Source: Cenococcum geophilum 1.58 (Eukaryota > Ascomycota > Dothideomycetes > Gloniales > Gloniaceae). From it: DNA of 64,000 nt. The stretch is from assembly GCA_001692895.1 (NCBI GenBank), contig KV748215.1, positions 1,099,720 through 1,163,719 on the forward strand, given 5' to 3'. This document shows, piece by piece, positions 36,233 through 47,921 of this stretch (within the stretch, counting starts at the first letter, position 1; every line of letters begins with the position of its first letter). The position numbers and the translations under genes were made by a program. Below the pieces are notes generated by a model that saw only the letters and a list, made by a program, of their open reading frames with translations, was not told the origin of the DNA and did no database searches.

Positions 36233-39200
36233 ATATTAAGCGCTAAAGGTGCATCTCTAATTAGGTATAGGCTTAAGTAATATCTTATAAATAAACTGCT
36301 ATTTTATTCTTTATTAAGGAGGGAGCTAATATAACAATAACTCGCTAACTAGCTCGTTAAATTATAGGAGATTATATAAGAATTATCTCTTTACTATTAT
36401 CGTTGTAACCTTAAATAATAAGCCTTAATTTCTTAAATAGGGCGTTAGTAGCTTTACCCTTAATCTTATTAATCATTCTTAACTTAAAGATGCGAACTCT
36501 ATTAAACTTAATAGGGTCATATTTCTTAAATTTAAAGACTCCTCTTATGATAAAACTGTCGATCTCCTACTTATTAGATACTTAGAAAGAAGCTCCTAAG
36601 GTTATAATACGACCTTCCTTTTAGAGCTGTTTTATAAGCTTAAAGTCAGCCTTCTCTTTAGCTGTTATAAAGGCCATTAATAACTTAACTTTATTCTTAA
36701 TAGCGGCAATAAATTGTTCTTTAAAATTAATAAGGTATTGGCGATTTTATAATCCCTTTAGGCGACCTCTACCGCGTTATAGTTATGGCGTATCTACTAT
36801 AATTATATTAGGATTATAGTTGCCTTCTAGAGTATATTAATCGTAGTTCTCTTCTAAGGTATCTTTTAGGGCATCCTATAAAGGCTCGGAATTATTATCT
36901 TTATAGTAAGGCTTAATAATAGTTAAACGGAATTAGGTAGGTCTATAAGGCATCTAAATAGTATAAGTTTAACTATTAATTATAATAAGTTAATATAGGC
37001 CTAACCATCCTCCCCTTTTACGCTATACGCGTACTTTAGACTAGAGTAGCAGATTAAGTATAGTTAAGGTATTTAGGCCATTTCTTATTCCTAGTGTATT
37101 ATTAACCTGGCGTGTAGTATAGAGGCATTACACCTCCTTTATTGCCTTGCGAATTGCCTTAGCTTATTATATAACGGAGGGAGATAATAGAGAATTATTA
37201 GTTATTTGTAGGTAGGCGCTAAAGACTAGTAATATAGGTATAAGTTTATCCGGGCCAGCGGAATTATTAATAGCTTTAACAGCTATTTATAAGGTAAGTT
37301 CTTTACTAGCATCCTTTAGTTCTAAAGAGATAATCTTATATACGCGGCGTAATAGCGCGTAATATTGCTCCACTTTTCCAATACTATTATATGCCTTAAT
37401 AGGGACTTCCTTAACCTTAATTGCCATTACCTTTATTTATTATTGGAACTCTATAGATAAGAAGTTCTTTTCTATATTATAGACAATTTAATTAGGGGGT
37501 CCTAGGTAGATATTAATCTAGTATAACTAAAGGGTATCCTATGCGTTCCTAGCTAATATATCCTTTAAGAATTATGCGGCTTAGAAGGAGGTTAAGAAGT
37601 TAACAACTTGGAGTACTGGCTTGCCGCTAAGGTATATAATGTCGATAATAATATAGAAGTTAAAGTTGTAATTATCTTTAAGGGTGAACTTAAATCGGCT
37701 AGGGGACCTCTAGTTTATTTAGTAATAGTAGCAGTATTTTATAAGATGCTTAATTGCCTTAACCTTAACTTTATAGCCTACTCGCTAAAGAACCTTAAGT
37801 AATTAGTAAACTAATAGGTAACTAAAATAACGGTGTAGTTAGCGTAACTCTAACTTAGTTAAATAGCTTTAAGCAACACTTTTTTCTAGTTATTAAAGGA
37901 GCAGCTAAGGGTAACCCTACTTACGTATAATAGGCACCTAATTATCTCCCTACATAAGTATATTCTTAAGGTTATTAAGCTTAACGCCTAGTTTATCTAT
38001 ATCTTTAATACAAAATAAAAACAGAGTGTTTATGGGAATAACGTAAAAAGTAATATACCCTAAGGGGGTTTAAACCCTAATTATGCTAAAAGAGATTGCA
38101 GTACCTTTGCCAAAATGAATTATATATTAGCCTGCCGTTAAATAGTTAATCTAAACAGAGCTATTAAGCTGCTAAAGGGCTTAAACTTAAGGTTCTCCTA
38201 TTATAGATACTCCTGCGGCTCTAGTATCTGGTATAATACTATAGAAGACATTTACTAAGTATCTGTTATTAAAGGAAAACGCGGAGCTCTCCTTTGGCTC
38301 GTTAAAGATATCTAACTTTATAATAAAATGGAGCGTAGATTAGTTATTAAGAATAGCAACGGTTTATATACCATTTACCTTACCATACTTAGTAAAGTAT
38401 TAGTTAGGTAAGTAGTCCTCAATTTCCATATCCATAAGGAGCTATTCGGTCTTATTAACCTCACCCTTAAGGTCTTCTACGCCTTCGTATTAAACCAGAA
38501 AGCTTTAGAAGTAGGCCACAGTAACCTTATAATTTCTAATATTTCTTATACTCTAACGGAACTTATTATATACCTCTTTTCGCTTATTAAGGGAGTATCT
38601 AGTTAACTAGCAATTTGGCTTCTTATAAACGTAGTACTTCTTCTAGCAATTACTTTAAAATAAACCTCTATAAGGACCTCTATAATTACCTTATAGTTAA
38701 CGTTAATTATACCCTTTACTATATTCCCTACTACGGCCGCTATATATTTAATTAGTCTAGTTATAATTATATTAGTTAGGAACGCTTAGTTAGGTAGGGC
38801 TTTCGGTATAAAGCTATTAAGATTCTTATATTCGTATTACAGTATCTATAGTAAAGCGTAGCTCGGTATATACTCCTTTAAACGTATCTATAGGTTTATA
38901 TAGCGCTAAGTTATACTTAAGAACGCTATGGCATACTAAGATAACCTAGTCCCTTAGGCTGTTTTTATTTTAATAAGTTTTAGTAAGTCCGCGTTAGATT
39001 TTCTAGAGTTTATTAAAGAGTAGTTAAAGGCACTCTAGGCAAGTCGTTATTAGGTTAAAAGTAATAACTCTCTAGAATATAGTCTCCCGCTATTTAGATA
39101 TATAGAGTTAGTAGTTTTTATTAGTTTTAAAGTAGGCTCTAGTAAGCTAAAGCATTATATTAAAGCTATAGTTTTTACCTATAATATAGTTATAATAGAA

Positions 39201-40068
39201 CGTTACCGCCTATCCCTTTAATATAATAGAGAAAGTATAATAGAACTAGTGGCGTTAAATTTTAACCTTATTACAGCAGTTATAAAAGACCTATAGTTTT
39301 ACTCTAAGTATATTATATAATTCTCCTCTAAACTTCTTCTCTTCGTCTAAATATACCTTTATTAGATTCGTAACTTCTTAAAATAAAGGCTTATTAGTTA
39401 GCTGGGATAAAAGAGTTAGAGGTAGTAGAGGTAGAGGAAGAGCACCTCTAGGTAGGAGAGCACCTTTAGGTAGAAGAGTAGCGTTCTAGGGGTTTTATTC
39501 TAAATTAAAGTTGCCTTCTAAAGAATATAGGTTAGTTTTAGGTTTCCGTAGTTAATATATAATCTTAGCTTCCGTTTATACTAGTTCTTCTATATTAGTA
39601 AGAACGGCGTAAATATTACTAGTAATTAGGTTACTATCCTTAGCAATATACACCCTATTCCTTTAGAGGGAGTCTTAAAAATCCTAAATAATATTAACAT
39701 TGCTAAGTGCCTAGGTGTCGGCGGTTTATTCTATAAAATCCTCCCTAAAGTATTCCCATAACTGTAAATTGGTATAGTAGCTATCTTAGTAGAATAGAAT
39801 ATAGTGTAGGAGAAAGCCGTTAACTTATTTTATGGTATAGGTTATTATATTAAAGGTAAATATATCCTAATCTTTATTAATGAGTTTCGCGTATATAGCT
39901 ACCCCTAATAGTAAGGAGTCTCTCTAGTTATTTAAAGTGGCCATAGTTATATCTTTAAAGGAAGGGAATATTAGTGGTATAGGGATTGTTGTTTAGTACG
40001 CGTTTATAATATATATTTATAATTATAGGGCTTAGGACTAGTTCTAGCCTTAAATCGCAAAGACTTAT

Positions 40069-40239
40069 TGTCTGAATAAGGTTCTGTAATATAGTAGACA
40101 CGGTTGCTTATAACCAATTGGGTTAACTACATAAGCTAAGCGAGCTCAGGAGATCCATCAAATTCCACCTATAGACGTAGAGAGAGAAGAACAAGACGAA
40201 TACAATTAATACCAAAACCCCCCCACCGTAATCCCAACA
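40069..40239. repeat. Left LTR of the nested element
   Basis: 171 bp, TGTCTGAATAAGG...CCCAACA; directly preceded by the CTTAT duplication. Confidence 0.92.
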
Positions 40240-40794
40240 CTAATCAGTGCTATATAGATTAGCAAGGTATAACAAAGAGAGGCACTATCTAATTCTCTAG
40301 ACCTCTTATTAAAGGCTAAGAATTAAGGTATTGCTTATTAAGCCCAAAGGCCAGTTTATAAGGTTACTCGCGCTTCTAACCTGCGTTTATTACGCCTTTA
40401 GAACAATTAGTTTATAGGTTTCTACGCTTCTAGTTTAACTATTAAATTAAATTAACTACGGAACCAAAAGATGGCTACCTCCATAATGGATACTGTAAAA
40501 TAGAAGACCGGAATTAACGCAACTATAACCAATATTAAGGAAGTCGAAGTATTTGTTAATTGGCGATTATCAATATATAAGGAGAATAGATGGAAGGGAT
40601 TCAACCTATGGGAGAGCTTTATTAATAATTTTAAGTCGTTTATAAAGGATATACTTAATGACCTTAGCAAGGATCGATTAAAGAAGATTAGGGATTACCT
40701 CTATAAGAATAGAGTATACGTACGGAAGGAGGCAAGGAAGTCAATTGCAGACGGCCTTTTAGGAGTTATATACGAACCAACTCCCTTAAAATGG

Positions 40795-40909
40795 CCTACC
40801 GATAACCCTACCAATAACCCTACTAATGACCCTACCGATAACCCTACCAATAACCCTACCAATAACCCTACCGATGACCCTACTGACGACCCTACCAACA
40901 ACCCTACCC
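40795..40909 (+). repeat. 12-bp minisatellite within the nested element
   Basis: About nine copies of CCTACC(A/G)ATAAC-type units in tandem. In the Gag frame each unit encodes Pro-Thr-(Asp/Asn)-(Asn/Asp). Unit differences are mainly transitions. Confidence 0.9.
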
Positions 40910-41931
40910 CAGTAACTCCAACCCCACCTCCGGCCTAAATTACTAAAGCTATAAACTAGCTCACCCTATAAGAACAAGGAAGCTTTAGAAGGGAAATCAC
41001 TAACTTATCTAAGCTCTATACGGATGAAGTTAAATACTCTAGCAAATAAGATAACTTTAATTTTAAGTTTAAAATCTTCCAAAACTACTGCCTCCGAGCT
41101 GGCGTCCCTAAGCAAGCGTACATCATTGCTATTCCTACTATGCTCCGCGGCCTTGCTCTTAAATACTACTTTACCTACCTTAAAGATCTCAACCTCAAGA
41201 ACGTATACGTAGGCCTTAAATTATACTTTAAAGGCGACGAATATAAACGCGACATCCTATCAAAATAGAATGCAATTACGCTTAAACAAGTTACTGCTTA
41301 AAAAGGACTTGATACAAGCCAAGTATTTCAGGTATTAATTAATGAGATATGGTAGCTATAACGCGGGTTAGCAAAGGACTTTTAAAATAACACGACATTC
41401 TATAATAAGCTCCTTACTACATACCAAGACGTATTAGCTTACAAACCAGCTTATTTTCGACCTACTACTACTCTTACTAGCCTTATTAGCGACATTAAAT
41501 CCTTAATCGCGACGTACGGTAAACGAGAACAAGAGACTGAATCATTCTATACCAACTAACGATACCACCCCTTTAACCGACAATACTACCCCCCTAACCG
41601 TTAATACCGCAATAAGGATAGTAACAAGGGTAAAAGGTGCTTTATATGCGGCAAATCTGGATATTGGTCTACAAACCATACAAGGGATAAAAGAGACCGG
41701 AGAATACGTTAATATATCTCTGAGTTTAAGGGTAGTAATAAGAATAATAACAACTAAGAAGATTAGGGAACTTCTCACTTCTATCTCGATATAGAACCCT
41801 ATTCTCGTTATTACAACGATCCTAAGGCAGAGGCGTTTTGGACCGAATTTAAAAAGGGAGAGGGATAGAGACTACGGACCCATTTACTAGTATCTTTTTA
41901 TTTCTTTTTCTTATTTCCTAGTTATTACCAG

Positions 41932-42102
41932 TGTCTGAATAAGGTTCTGTAATATAGTAGACACGGTTGCTTGTAACCAATTAGGTTAACCACGTGAGCT
42001 AAGCGAGCTTAGGAGATCCATCAAATTCCACCTGTAGACGTAGAGAGAGAAGAACAAGACGAATACAATTGATACTAAAACCCCCCCACCGTAATCCCAA
42101 CA
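41932..42102. repeat. Right LTR of the nested element
   Basis: 171 bp, same ends as the left copy, roughly 95% identical by eye; directly followed by CTTAT. Confidence 0.92.
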
Positions 42103-42343
42103 CTTATAAAGCGTATTATTTTGCGTAATAGACGTAAGAATCTATAATTTGGGGAAGGCTTAGGACTAGTTCTAGCCTTTAGATCCTTAGATTTATGGAA
42201 GAGTTTTATTTAAGGTTTAGGACTAGTTCTAACCTTAAAAGATAGCTTCCCTTAGCACGAGTAGCACTAGTATAGTAGCTCGTCTCTTCTTAGTGAATAC
42301 CTAGCTATTCTATAGTATAACTATAAAGTTAACTACTAATTAG

Positions 42344-42560
42344 TGTTGGTTATATAAGGGGGATATTACGTAGCTATGGTTCGTAGATAGTATAATAATT
42401 GTTCTATTTTCTTCTTTAAGAAAGGGGTGAGGAACTTAAGGTTCCTCACCACGCTAGTGCCGCGGCGGCACGTGATGGCAACTTACCGCACGTAACGGCA
42501 ACTTGCTACACGTGACGGCAATATACCTCATATGGTGACCATTTGCCTTTATTCCCAACA
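42344..42560. repeat. Right LTR of the Copia element
   Basis: 217 bp, TGTTGGTTAT...CCCAACA, directly followed by the CCCCC target duplication. Same length as the left copy. Confidence 0.92.
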
Positions 42561-43128
42561 CCCCCGATTGCAGTGGAGGTTTCCATAGTCACTCCTCATT
42601 GTCATGGTGCGAGTCAAGCTTCGATTCGGTACTATGCTCAAACCCTCTAAATCCATCAAACTGTCGCCCCCAGCGTTTGAAACTTCGACGTGTTATATCA
42701 TCACTACCTTGAGATAGCTGGATATTTTGGTTGGATAGAGAGTCAGGAGCAAAGATGGCGTCCTGCGCTTCTTGGGTGATGTCTTTCCAAATCGGGAGTG
42801 CGTCCGCCATATCATTTTGATGAGCCCAGCGACGATCTTGACGTTTAATCCTTTTGGTTAGCGTTCTAAAGTGCTTATTCGTAGGCCACTGATCTCTCAA
42901 TGTTGCGGATCTTGATTCGTATTTCTCGTTCGAAGAGCTTAGTCCATATCTTTTAATCGAAGGACTTGAAGAGCGTGAGTGCTGTAAGAACCTAAAGAAG
43001 CCTTTCTTTCTTCCCTGCAGCTCCTTTTCGATGTACGACTTCTCATTTGGCCGTCCAACCCCTTTTTTAACCGTGCTGCAAATCGATATTCTAGGGAACT
43101 GGTATTGGCAGGGCCCCGCACACTGATA

Positions 43129-44536
43129 TTAGGAAACATCCACCAACCAAATGGCCTCGGCGGACTCGACTCGTTTGACATGTTCTCCGTGACGATATCT
43201 ATGGTTCATATGGAAAATATTGAGCAGCCCAAAGTCGTCTGCGCTCCATTTTCATCCCTTCCCATATCCACCATCTTCTTCGCTCGTCTCCTTGGAAAAC
43301 ACGCCTCTCCTTCATGATTCTGTCGCCACTGGCATTTCCTTGCGGAGCGAAGCTGCAGAGAAATCCCGGGCTCTCGCCCATAGCCACAGGAGCGGCCACC
43401 AAGGCCGACCACGCTCCCTCTACTCACACCGGCCCCGGCACCTTAATTGAAAGGGACCCTTTCCACTGCATCACCCTCGTCCTTCGCAACCCAATTTTCG
43501 GCGGTAAATGAGCTGCCCTGACTAATGAATATCCCGGCTTTTGGACCCCTTTCACCCTGCCAACTGCTTTGTCCATCCTGTGATGCTTGCGTTAGATTTA
43601 TTCTTACACTTATGTACGCGTGTTGGGCCCTGTTGTTTGCCCGTCGAAAGACATTGAATTTTTTCTTGCAATGCGGTCCACGGCGCAACATATTCCCTTC
43701 TCTCTGCGCAGTCTAATATCCGCACTGGAGTTAGGATGCGACAAACAGGCAGGCGAGAATTGTTATAAGAGCTTGATCTCCATCGTTTGGATGCCGCGGT
43801 TTTTGATTGACGCCAGCGGGCATAGAGAAAATAGGAGGCATGTCCTAGGGTAGATGGAAATATTAATTCGTGCTACTAAGCCTAGGTTTACTTCGCAGGG
43901 ATAGCTAGTACAGCAGGCGGATAAAGTTATTCGTTCCTCTGAGCAGATTCAGGAGGCCTCACACATGCCTGTAAACCTTTTGTCCAGTGCTCTTTGATGA
44001 TTGGCAAGCTCAGAATCTGTTATTGTCCTGTGTTAGCCATGGATTGATATAGCAGGAAAGAAGCAATTCATTAAATAAGCTTGGAAATCGGCAAGCAGAA
44101 ATGACACAGGCATGCGACTGCAGCCAAGGCACTGCATGTAGGAGAGAAGGCCTTCTACAATACATAGTGATCCAGCAGGCATTTTGCATCTGGCCCTGAA
44201 CAAATTGATATATGAACCATTGGAACACGTAACAACCAACCATATCCCGCCAAAAACCCCCCGCCATCCTGCAAGACCCACTGAAGCACCCCTCACTGAA
44301 TTTCTCGAGTTCCTAGCCGTTCTAGTGCGCAATACAATCGTTCTTTTTTGCTTCAGTTGGCTGTAAGATTTGTCCTTCTTCCATATTTCCATTCTCGCTG
44401 TATAAGTTGAAGCACGACGGAGAACTCTCATTTCACGCCAGAGTTTCCATAGGCATACCCACGTGCTCTACAGCTACATGCTCACTAACTGTTCCCCCTT
44501 GGGGCTCAGCCTCTACAGGAAGCCACTAGAGTTGCC
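43129..44536. other. Region right of the broken gene, no supported gene
   Basis: May contain the 5' exon and promoter of the broken gene (an ATG at 43181 on the minus strand opens 80 codons). Other open frames overlap on both strands and show no domains. Confidence 0.4.
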
Positions 44537-44920
44537 CTAGCAAATCCCTCCAGGGGTAGGCCCAGTGGCTGTTGAATTACAGTTGTTGCTTTGCTCCCCG
44601 TATTCTGCTTCTGCATCGCTTCTCTCGTCTCCGCCGGCTGTTCTCTTATTTTTAGTGCTCATCCATGCTTTGAGCTCAGGTCCTTCTCCACTGCTCTCGG
44701 TGAAACGAAGCCCACCATCACCATCCCTGTCATCACTGGAGTTGTCTCCTACAGCAGTGCTAACATCATGTTCGGTCCCGTCTAATTGTTCACCTAGGTT
44801 TCTGCACATTAAGCGGTGGAATAGACAATAGATAATTCCACCAACGATCAGCACCGCTGCAAATCCTGCGAAGACATTCGTGGCAGTTAAGTGCGTTGAA
44901 TCAGGTGGTTGTTGGCCTTA
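44537..44920 (-). CDS. Possible C-terminal exon of a single-pass membrane protein
   Basis: Minus-strand open stretch reading through a hydrophobic helix (VFAGFAAVLIVGGIIYCLF), then an acidic, Ser/Asp/Glu-rich tail (about 85 residues) with a stop at 44537. The layout of a short ecto-segment with Thr, one helix, a basic stop-transfer HRLMCR and a polar tail is that of many fungal cell-surface proteins. An upstream acceptor could be CATAAG at about 44921, but no convincing partner exon was found in 44.9-45.7 kb, where hydrophobic minus-strand frames occur. It may be a relic. Low confidence. Confidence 0.3.
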
Positions 44921-45703
44921 TGTTCGAATCGAATATTTAGCCTTTGAAGCCAGTTGAATAAGTCAAGTGGATTCATTTTATTCCGAGGTGGTGTAATGAG
45001 TTGTGGCTAATGTAGTTTGCGGTGAGTAGCTCTCTGTGGGAGAAATAATATGGGGGGTTTTGGCGTTTATATCTAGATGTGCAATCTTGAGAAGAGTTTC
45101 TCAACACTTCTCCGCAACCAGGTAGATTCTTCCTGTAATAACAAAGGGTAGAGTGGGCAACATAGTTTTAGCAAGCAGGCTAGCGAAAGCCGTTCTAAAA
45201 CAATCAGAACACAGAGGTTCTTGGAAGGGGGAAGCATTAGAAGTACTAAGATGTATATTGCCTAAAAGAAGAAAGGCAATTTGGAAGATAATCCCATTAA
45301 AACTTACAAAGAAGAAAGACTATATTTACCGCACTCCAAATGCAAACAGCCAGTGTTACGCTGTCGCCAGGATGCCCAAGACTATCACCCCCATATTGGC
45401 AACCGTGCATTTCGCCTTGCCACCTAATAACAATTGCTCCGTCACTATACATAGAAGGGTCTCCAAGCCTCCAGCTTCGATCAATAGAAAAGTGAAACCA
45501 CCAAGGGATAGAAACCGCTGAAACGCAACAAAGTATACGGCGGAGTAATCCGCGCCAACACATCGACAATCATGTGCGGCCGTAACCAATCTCATCCCAA
45601 ACATGTGGAGAGGGAAGCTCATATGAATATCTGGTCATTCCGTAAGGTGTATTTTTCGACTTCCAGGAAGTATAATCCTAATTTAACGATCTAGTTTCAT
45701 CTT
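44921..45703. other. Intergenic or unresolved sequence
   Basis: Minus-strand open frames at 45297-45569 and 45356-45622 overlap in different frames and are hydrophobic; neither shows a domain. They might hold exons of the preceding membrane-protein candidate. The right end is the 3' flank of the next gene. Confidence 0.35.
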
Positions 45704-47921
45704 TCAAAAGATCTCATCATCCCATCCCTCCCAAGCATCATCTGTCACCACTTCGTTCTTGCTCTTCGTTCCACGTGACATCGATGGTAGCGGTGGCACA
45801 GATGCGCCGTCTGGGACAACAGAAACGATATCATTTTCTGCATAATCTCCGCCCTTCGAATAGCAACTAGAAGGTGGGGGAGAAGTTGAGTGACGATGAG
45901 AATGATCTCTCCGCTTCGAAAGTTTGTTAATAGCCGGTGAACGAGAGGTGTATCGTTTAGTCGGATGCGATGGAGTAGCAAAAGCGGTTGGCTGGGATGG
46001 TACGTCGGAAAGTGGAATCAAAATCGTGGATTCCTCAGGGACTGTAGTTAAGCTAGCAGTAGATCCTGCAGCATGCATAACAGCGATCTTGGTTGTGTTT
46101 TCTTGAGGTTCATCCTGGGACCGCTCGCTCGTTGTAAGATGTTGCTTCTTGGTCAATTTAGTAGACGTGGTCTGCTTTTTGCTTTTTGAATTAGACTTTT
46201 CAGCAGTCTTGGGTCCACTGTTCCGCTTCTTCGAGGTTTTCGATGCAACTTCCCATTCTCTATCATCATCGCTTTCACTCTGAGGCTTGTAGCGGAGGTC
46301 CTCTTCATTTGCGCTCTTGCGCTTCTTAGTAACCTTTCGCTTGGATGCAGCCTCCTGGGACATTGCTGGAGTCTCGGTAGCACTGTTTTCGATATCATCC
46401 TCGACTGCAGGAGGGAGTTCGGTCAGTTTCTCAATTAGCATAATATCTTGGAGAGGCAGAGAAGATTGTGCCTTTTCTAGCTCTTCCCTTGCTTCCAACT
46501 GCTCAGGGAAAAGAAGACGCTCGGATGGCAAGGATGGCAAGGCACCAGGAACAAACGCTTTCTTCTGTGGAGAAGAGCTTCGCGAATGACCACTTGGTGT
46601 TTGGCCATCTGCTAACGAAGGAGGCAGGACGGGGATCGGAGGCGCGTCTCCTAGAGCACGATCGAGCTCGCGACGAGCCTCCTCTAACTTCGCTTCAAGG
46701 TCGCTGACTCGTTTGGTAAGTTTTTGTTGCTTCTGCATATCTTTCTTAGACTGGCTCTTGCGAATGGTGCGTTCCATCTCCGTTTGCTCTTTTTCGGGAG
46801 ACTGCGAAGAAGTGGGAGTCTGCTGAGAATTCAATTGGACATTCGATTTGGCTTTCTTCAGATTCGATATGGATGGTGTCCTGAAGTGGAAGGATGATTT
46901 TCTAGTCTCGGAGGCTCCAGATACAGATGATGCTGAAGGAAGAACTTTTGTGGTATCCTCTACGACCTGCTTATGGTCCAACGAAGACCTAATATCGTCC
47001 ATTTGAATGCCAGAATCACGGTGCGTAGCCTCGGCAGAATTCAGTTCCTCAGCACCACGAATGAACACCTTTGTGGCACCAAGCTGCCCAGATTTCTTGA
47101 GTTCGGCATAGGCTTGCTCAGCACGGGCCTTTCGATCATCTAATTCTTCCTTGATGAGCTCTTCCTTGGCATCTTTCCAGCCAGTGGTCACTTTCTGCCA
47201 TATATTTCCAGGATTGAAAGATGAGGCGATCGATCGACCAAACCGGTAAATACCAGATCGCTTGGTCTCGCCGGTGGCCATGCTTGAAATGGAAGAGTTG
47301 GGGTGATGAGGAGTAGCTTTCGACGGCGAGGCCAGAGGTTTACTAGCGTGTTTGCCTGTAGATGGTTCATTGGAAGATTCTATGTAGTCTTCCATCAAGC
47401 GGTCCACAGATAGGTTTTGGGAGCTCCCCTGAAATATTCTAGTGAAAACGCTTGGTGGCTTTTCACTTGTTCTGTCATTCATGCTACCCTCCTTAAATTT
47501 GGAAGGTCGGTCAGACTTCGGCGCACGGCGCCTCTTGACAGATGAGGCTGGACTCGCAAGTTTTCGATGAGCTTGTTGCTCTGGAGTAGGGAGTGGGTCG
47601 CCTGCGGGAAGCGGCCAATTTGAGGACCTGCGGCGCTTCGAGAGAGGAGTGTTGCAATCCTGGGGGCCATCGCCATTATGCTCCTCGTACTGTTCTTCTT
47701 GTGTGTCATGTCCTCTCTTCCTTAAGTTCTCTACGTCGGGTGTAGGAGTGGTTGTAGATTCATTGTGCGAGCCATGCGGTTGGCCAGCATCTGCTAAGGC
47801 AAGGGGGGTAATCGCGTCAGGAGCGGGATTCTTGAATTGGTAGTGTCAGCAAATTCTACGCAAGCAGATAATTATGTGGACAGACCTGCGATATATGCTT
47901 AGCTCTAGCCGGCTTTGCCAT
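45704..47921 (-). CDS. Basic nuclear protein with coiled coil, function unknown
   Basis: Exons 47886-47921 and 45704-47830 (55-nt intron with GTCTGT donor and TTCAAG acceptor), 2163 nt (720 aa). The ATG at 47921 starts MAKPARAKHISQ and splices in phase to NPAPDAITPL. Several bipartite-type basic clusters (SKRRRSS, SSVKRRRAPK, KRKVTKKRKS, KTSKKRNSGPK) point to the nucleus. A charged helix near the middle (LTKRVSDLEAKLEEARREL) should form a coiled coil. The C-terminus ends in an acidic aromatic motif (DDAWEGWDDEIF). Architecture and the DDDREWEVASK segment resemble proteins annotated in other Pezizomycotina as 'nuclear RNA binding protein'; that label is from memory and no RNA-binding domain is visible. 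Confidence 0.85.

Larger units (their letters stand above)
40069..42102 (+). mobile_element. Nested gag-only LTR element (non-autonomous, Copia-type), TSD CTTAT
   Basis: 2034 bp inserted within the larger Copia element. The two direct LTRs are 171 bp each (40069-40239 and 41932-42102), begin TGTCTGAATAAGG and end CCCAACA, and are flanked by perfect CTTAT duplications (40064-40068, 42103-42107). I count about nine LTR differences, all transitions. The 1.7-kb interior carries only a decayed plus-strand Gag-like region: an Asn/Pro-Thr repeat tract, a Copia Gag core, and a zinc-knuckle-like CFICGKSGYWSTNH near 41640. There is no room for protease, integrase or reverse transcriptase, so it would have relied on a helper. 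Broken, with a number of stops. Confidence 0.88.
34489..42560 (-). mobile_element. Ty1/Copia LTR retrotransposon, AT-decayed, TSD CCCCC
   Basis: 8.07-kb element bounded by 217-bp direct LTRs and a perfect 5-bp duplication CCCCC (34484-34488 and 42561-42565). Although very AT-rich, its minus strand still shows Copia pol in the expected order: an integrase core segment at about 37.0-37.5 kb and a reverse-transcriptase active-site region at about 36.0 kb, so transcription ran right to left. My count of differences between its two LTRs is about 15, all transitions, which fits RIP. The element is thoroughly broken, with very many stops throughout. Age cannot be clocked because RIP dominates the divergence. 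A younger LTR element is inserted at 40069-42102. Confidence 0.9.
33090..43128 (-). pseudogene. Host gene of unknown function split by at least four transposon insertions
   Basis: Minus-strand reading frame open from 43128 to 42592, then a single in-frame TGA (42589-42591). It continues in the same frame to the Copia target site at 42561-42565, resumes at 34483-34263, crosses the hAT site, resumes at 33437-33335, crosses the ATATC solo LTR, and runs on to a TGA at 33090-33092 inside the TCAAT duplication. Counting each duplication once, the frame is kept across every insertion. Visible stretches: a basic region (TKRIKRQDRRWAHQ), RRSFKRWGRQFDGFRGFE, LLPSFGCYDIDPKEN, SENYFGLLLVRN, and near the end EELHPLYPVFLSVFD. 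I do not recognise the family. The 5' end is unclear: an ATG at 43181 is in another frame (MSNESSPPRPFGWW), so a further exon or damage must lie there. Codon quality is normal, unlike the transposons. Confidence 0.78.

Noticed and set aside
40795-40909. Telomere or subtelomere repeat
   Set aside because: The unit is 12 bp and in frame within a Gag-like region; it resembles CCCTAA repeats only superficially.
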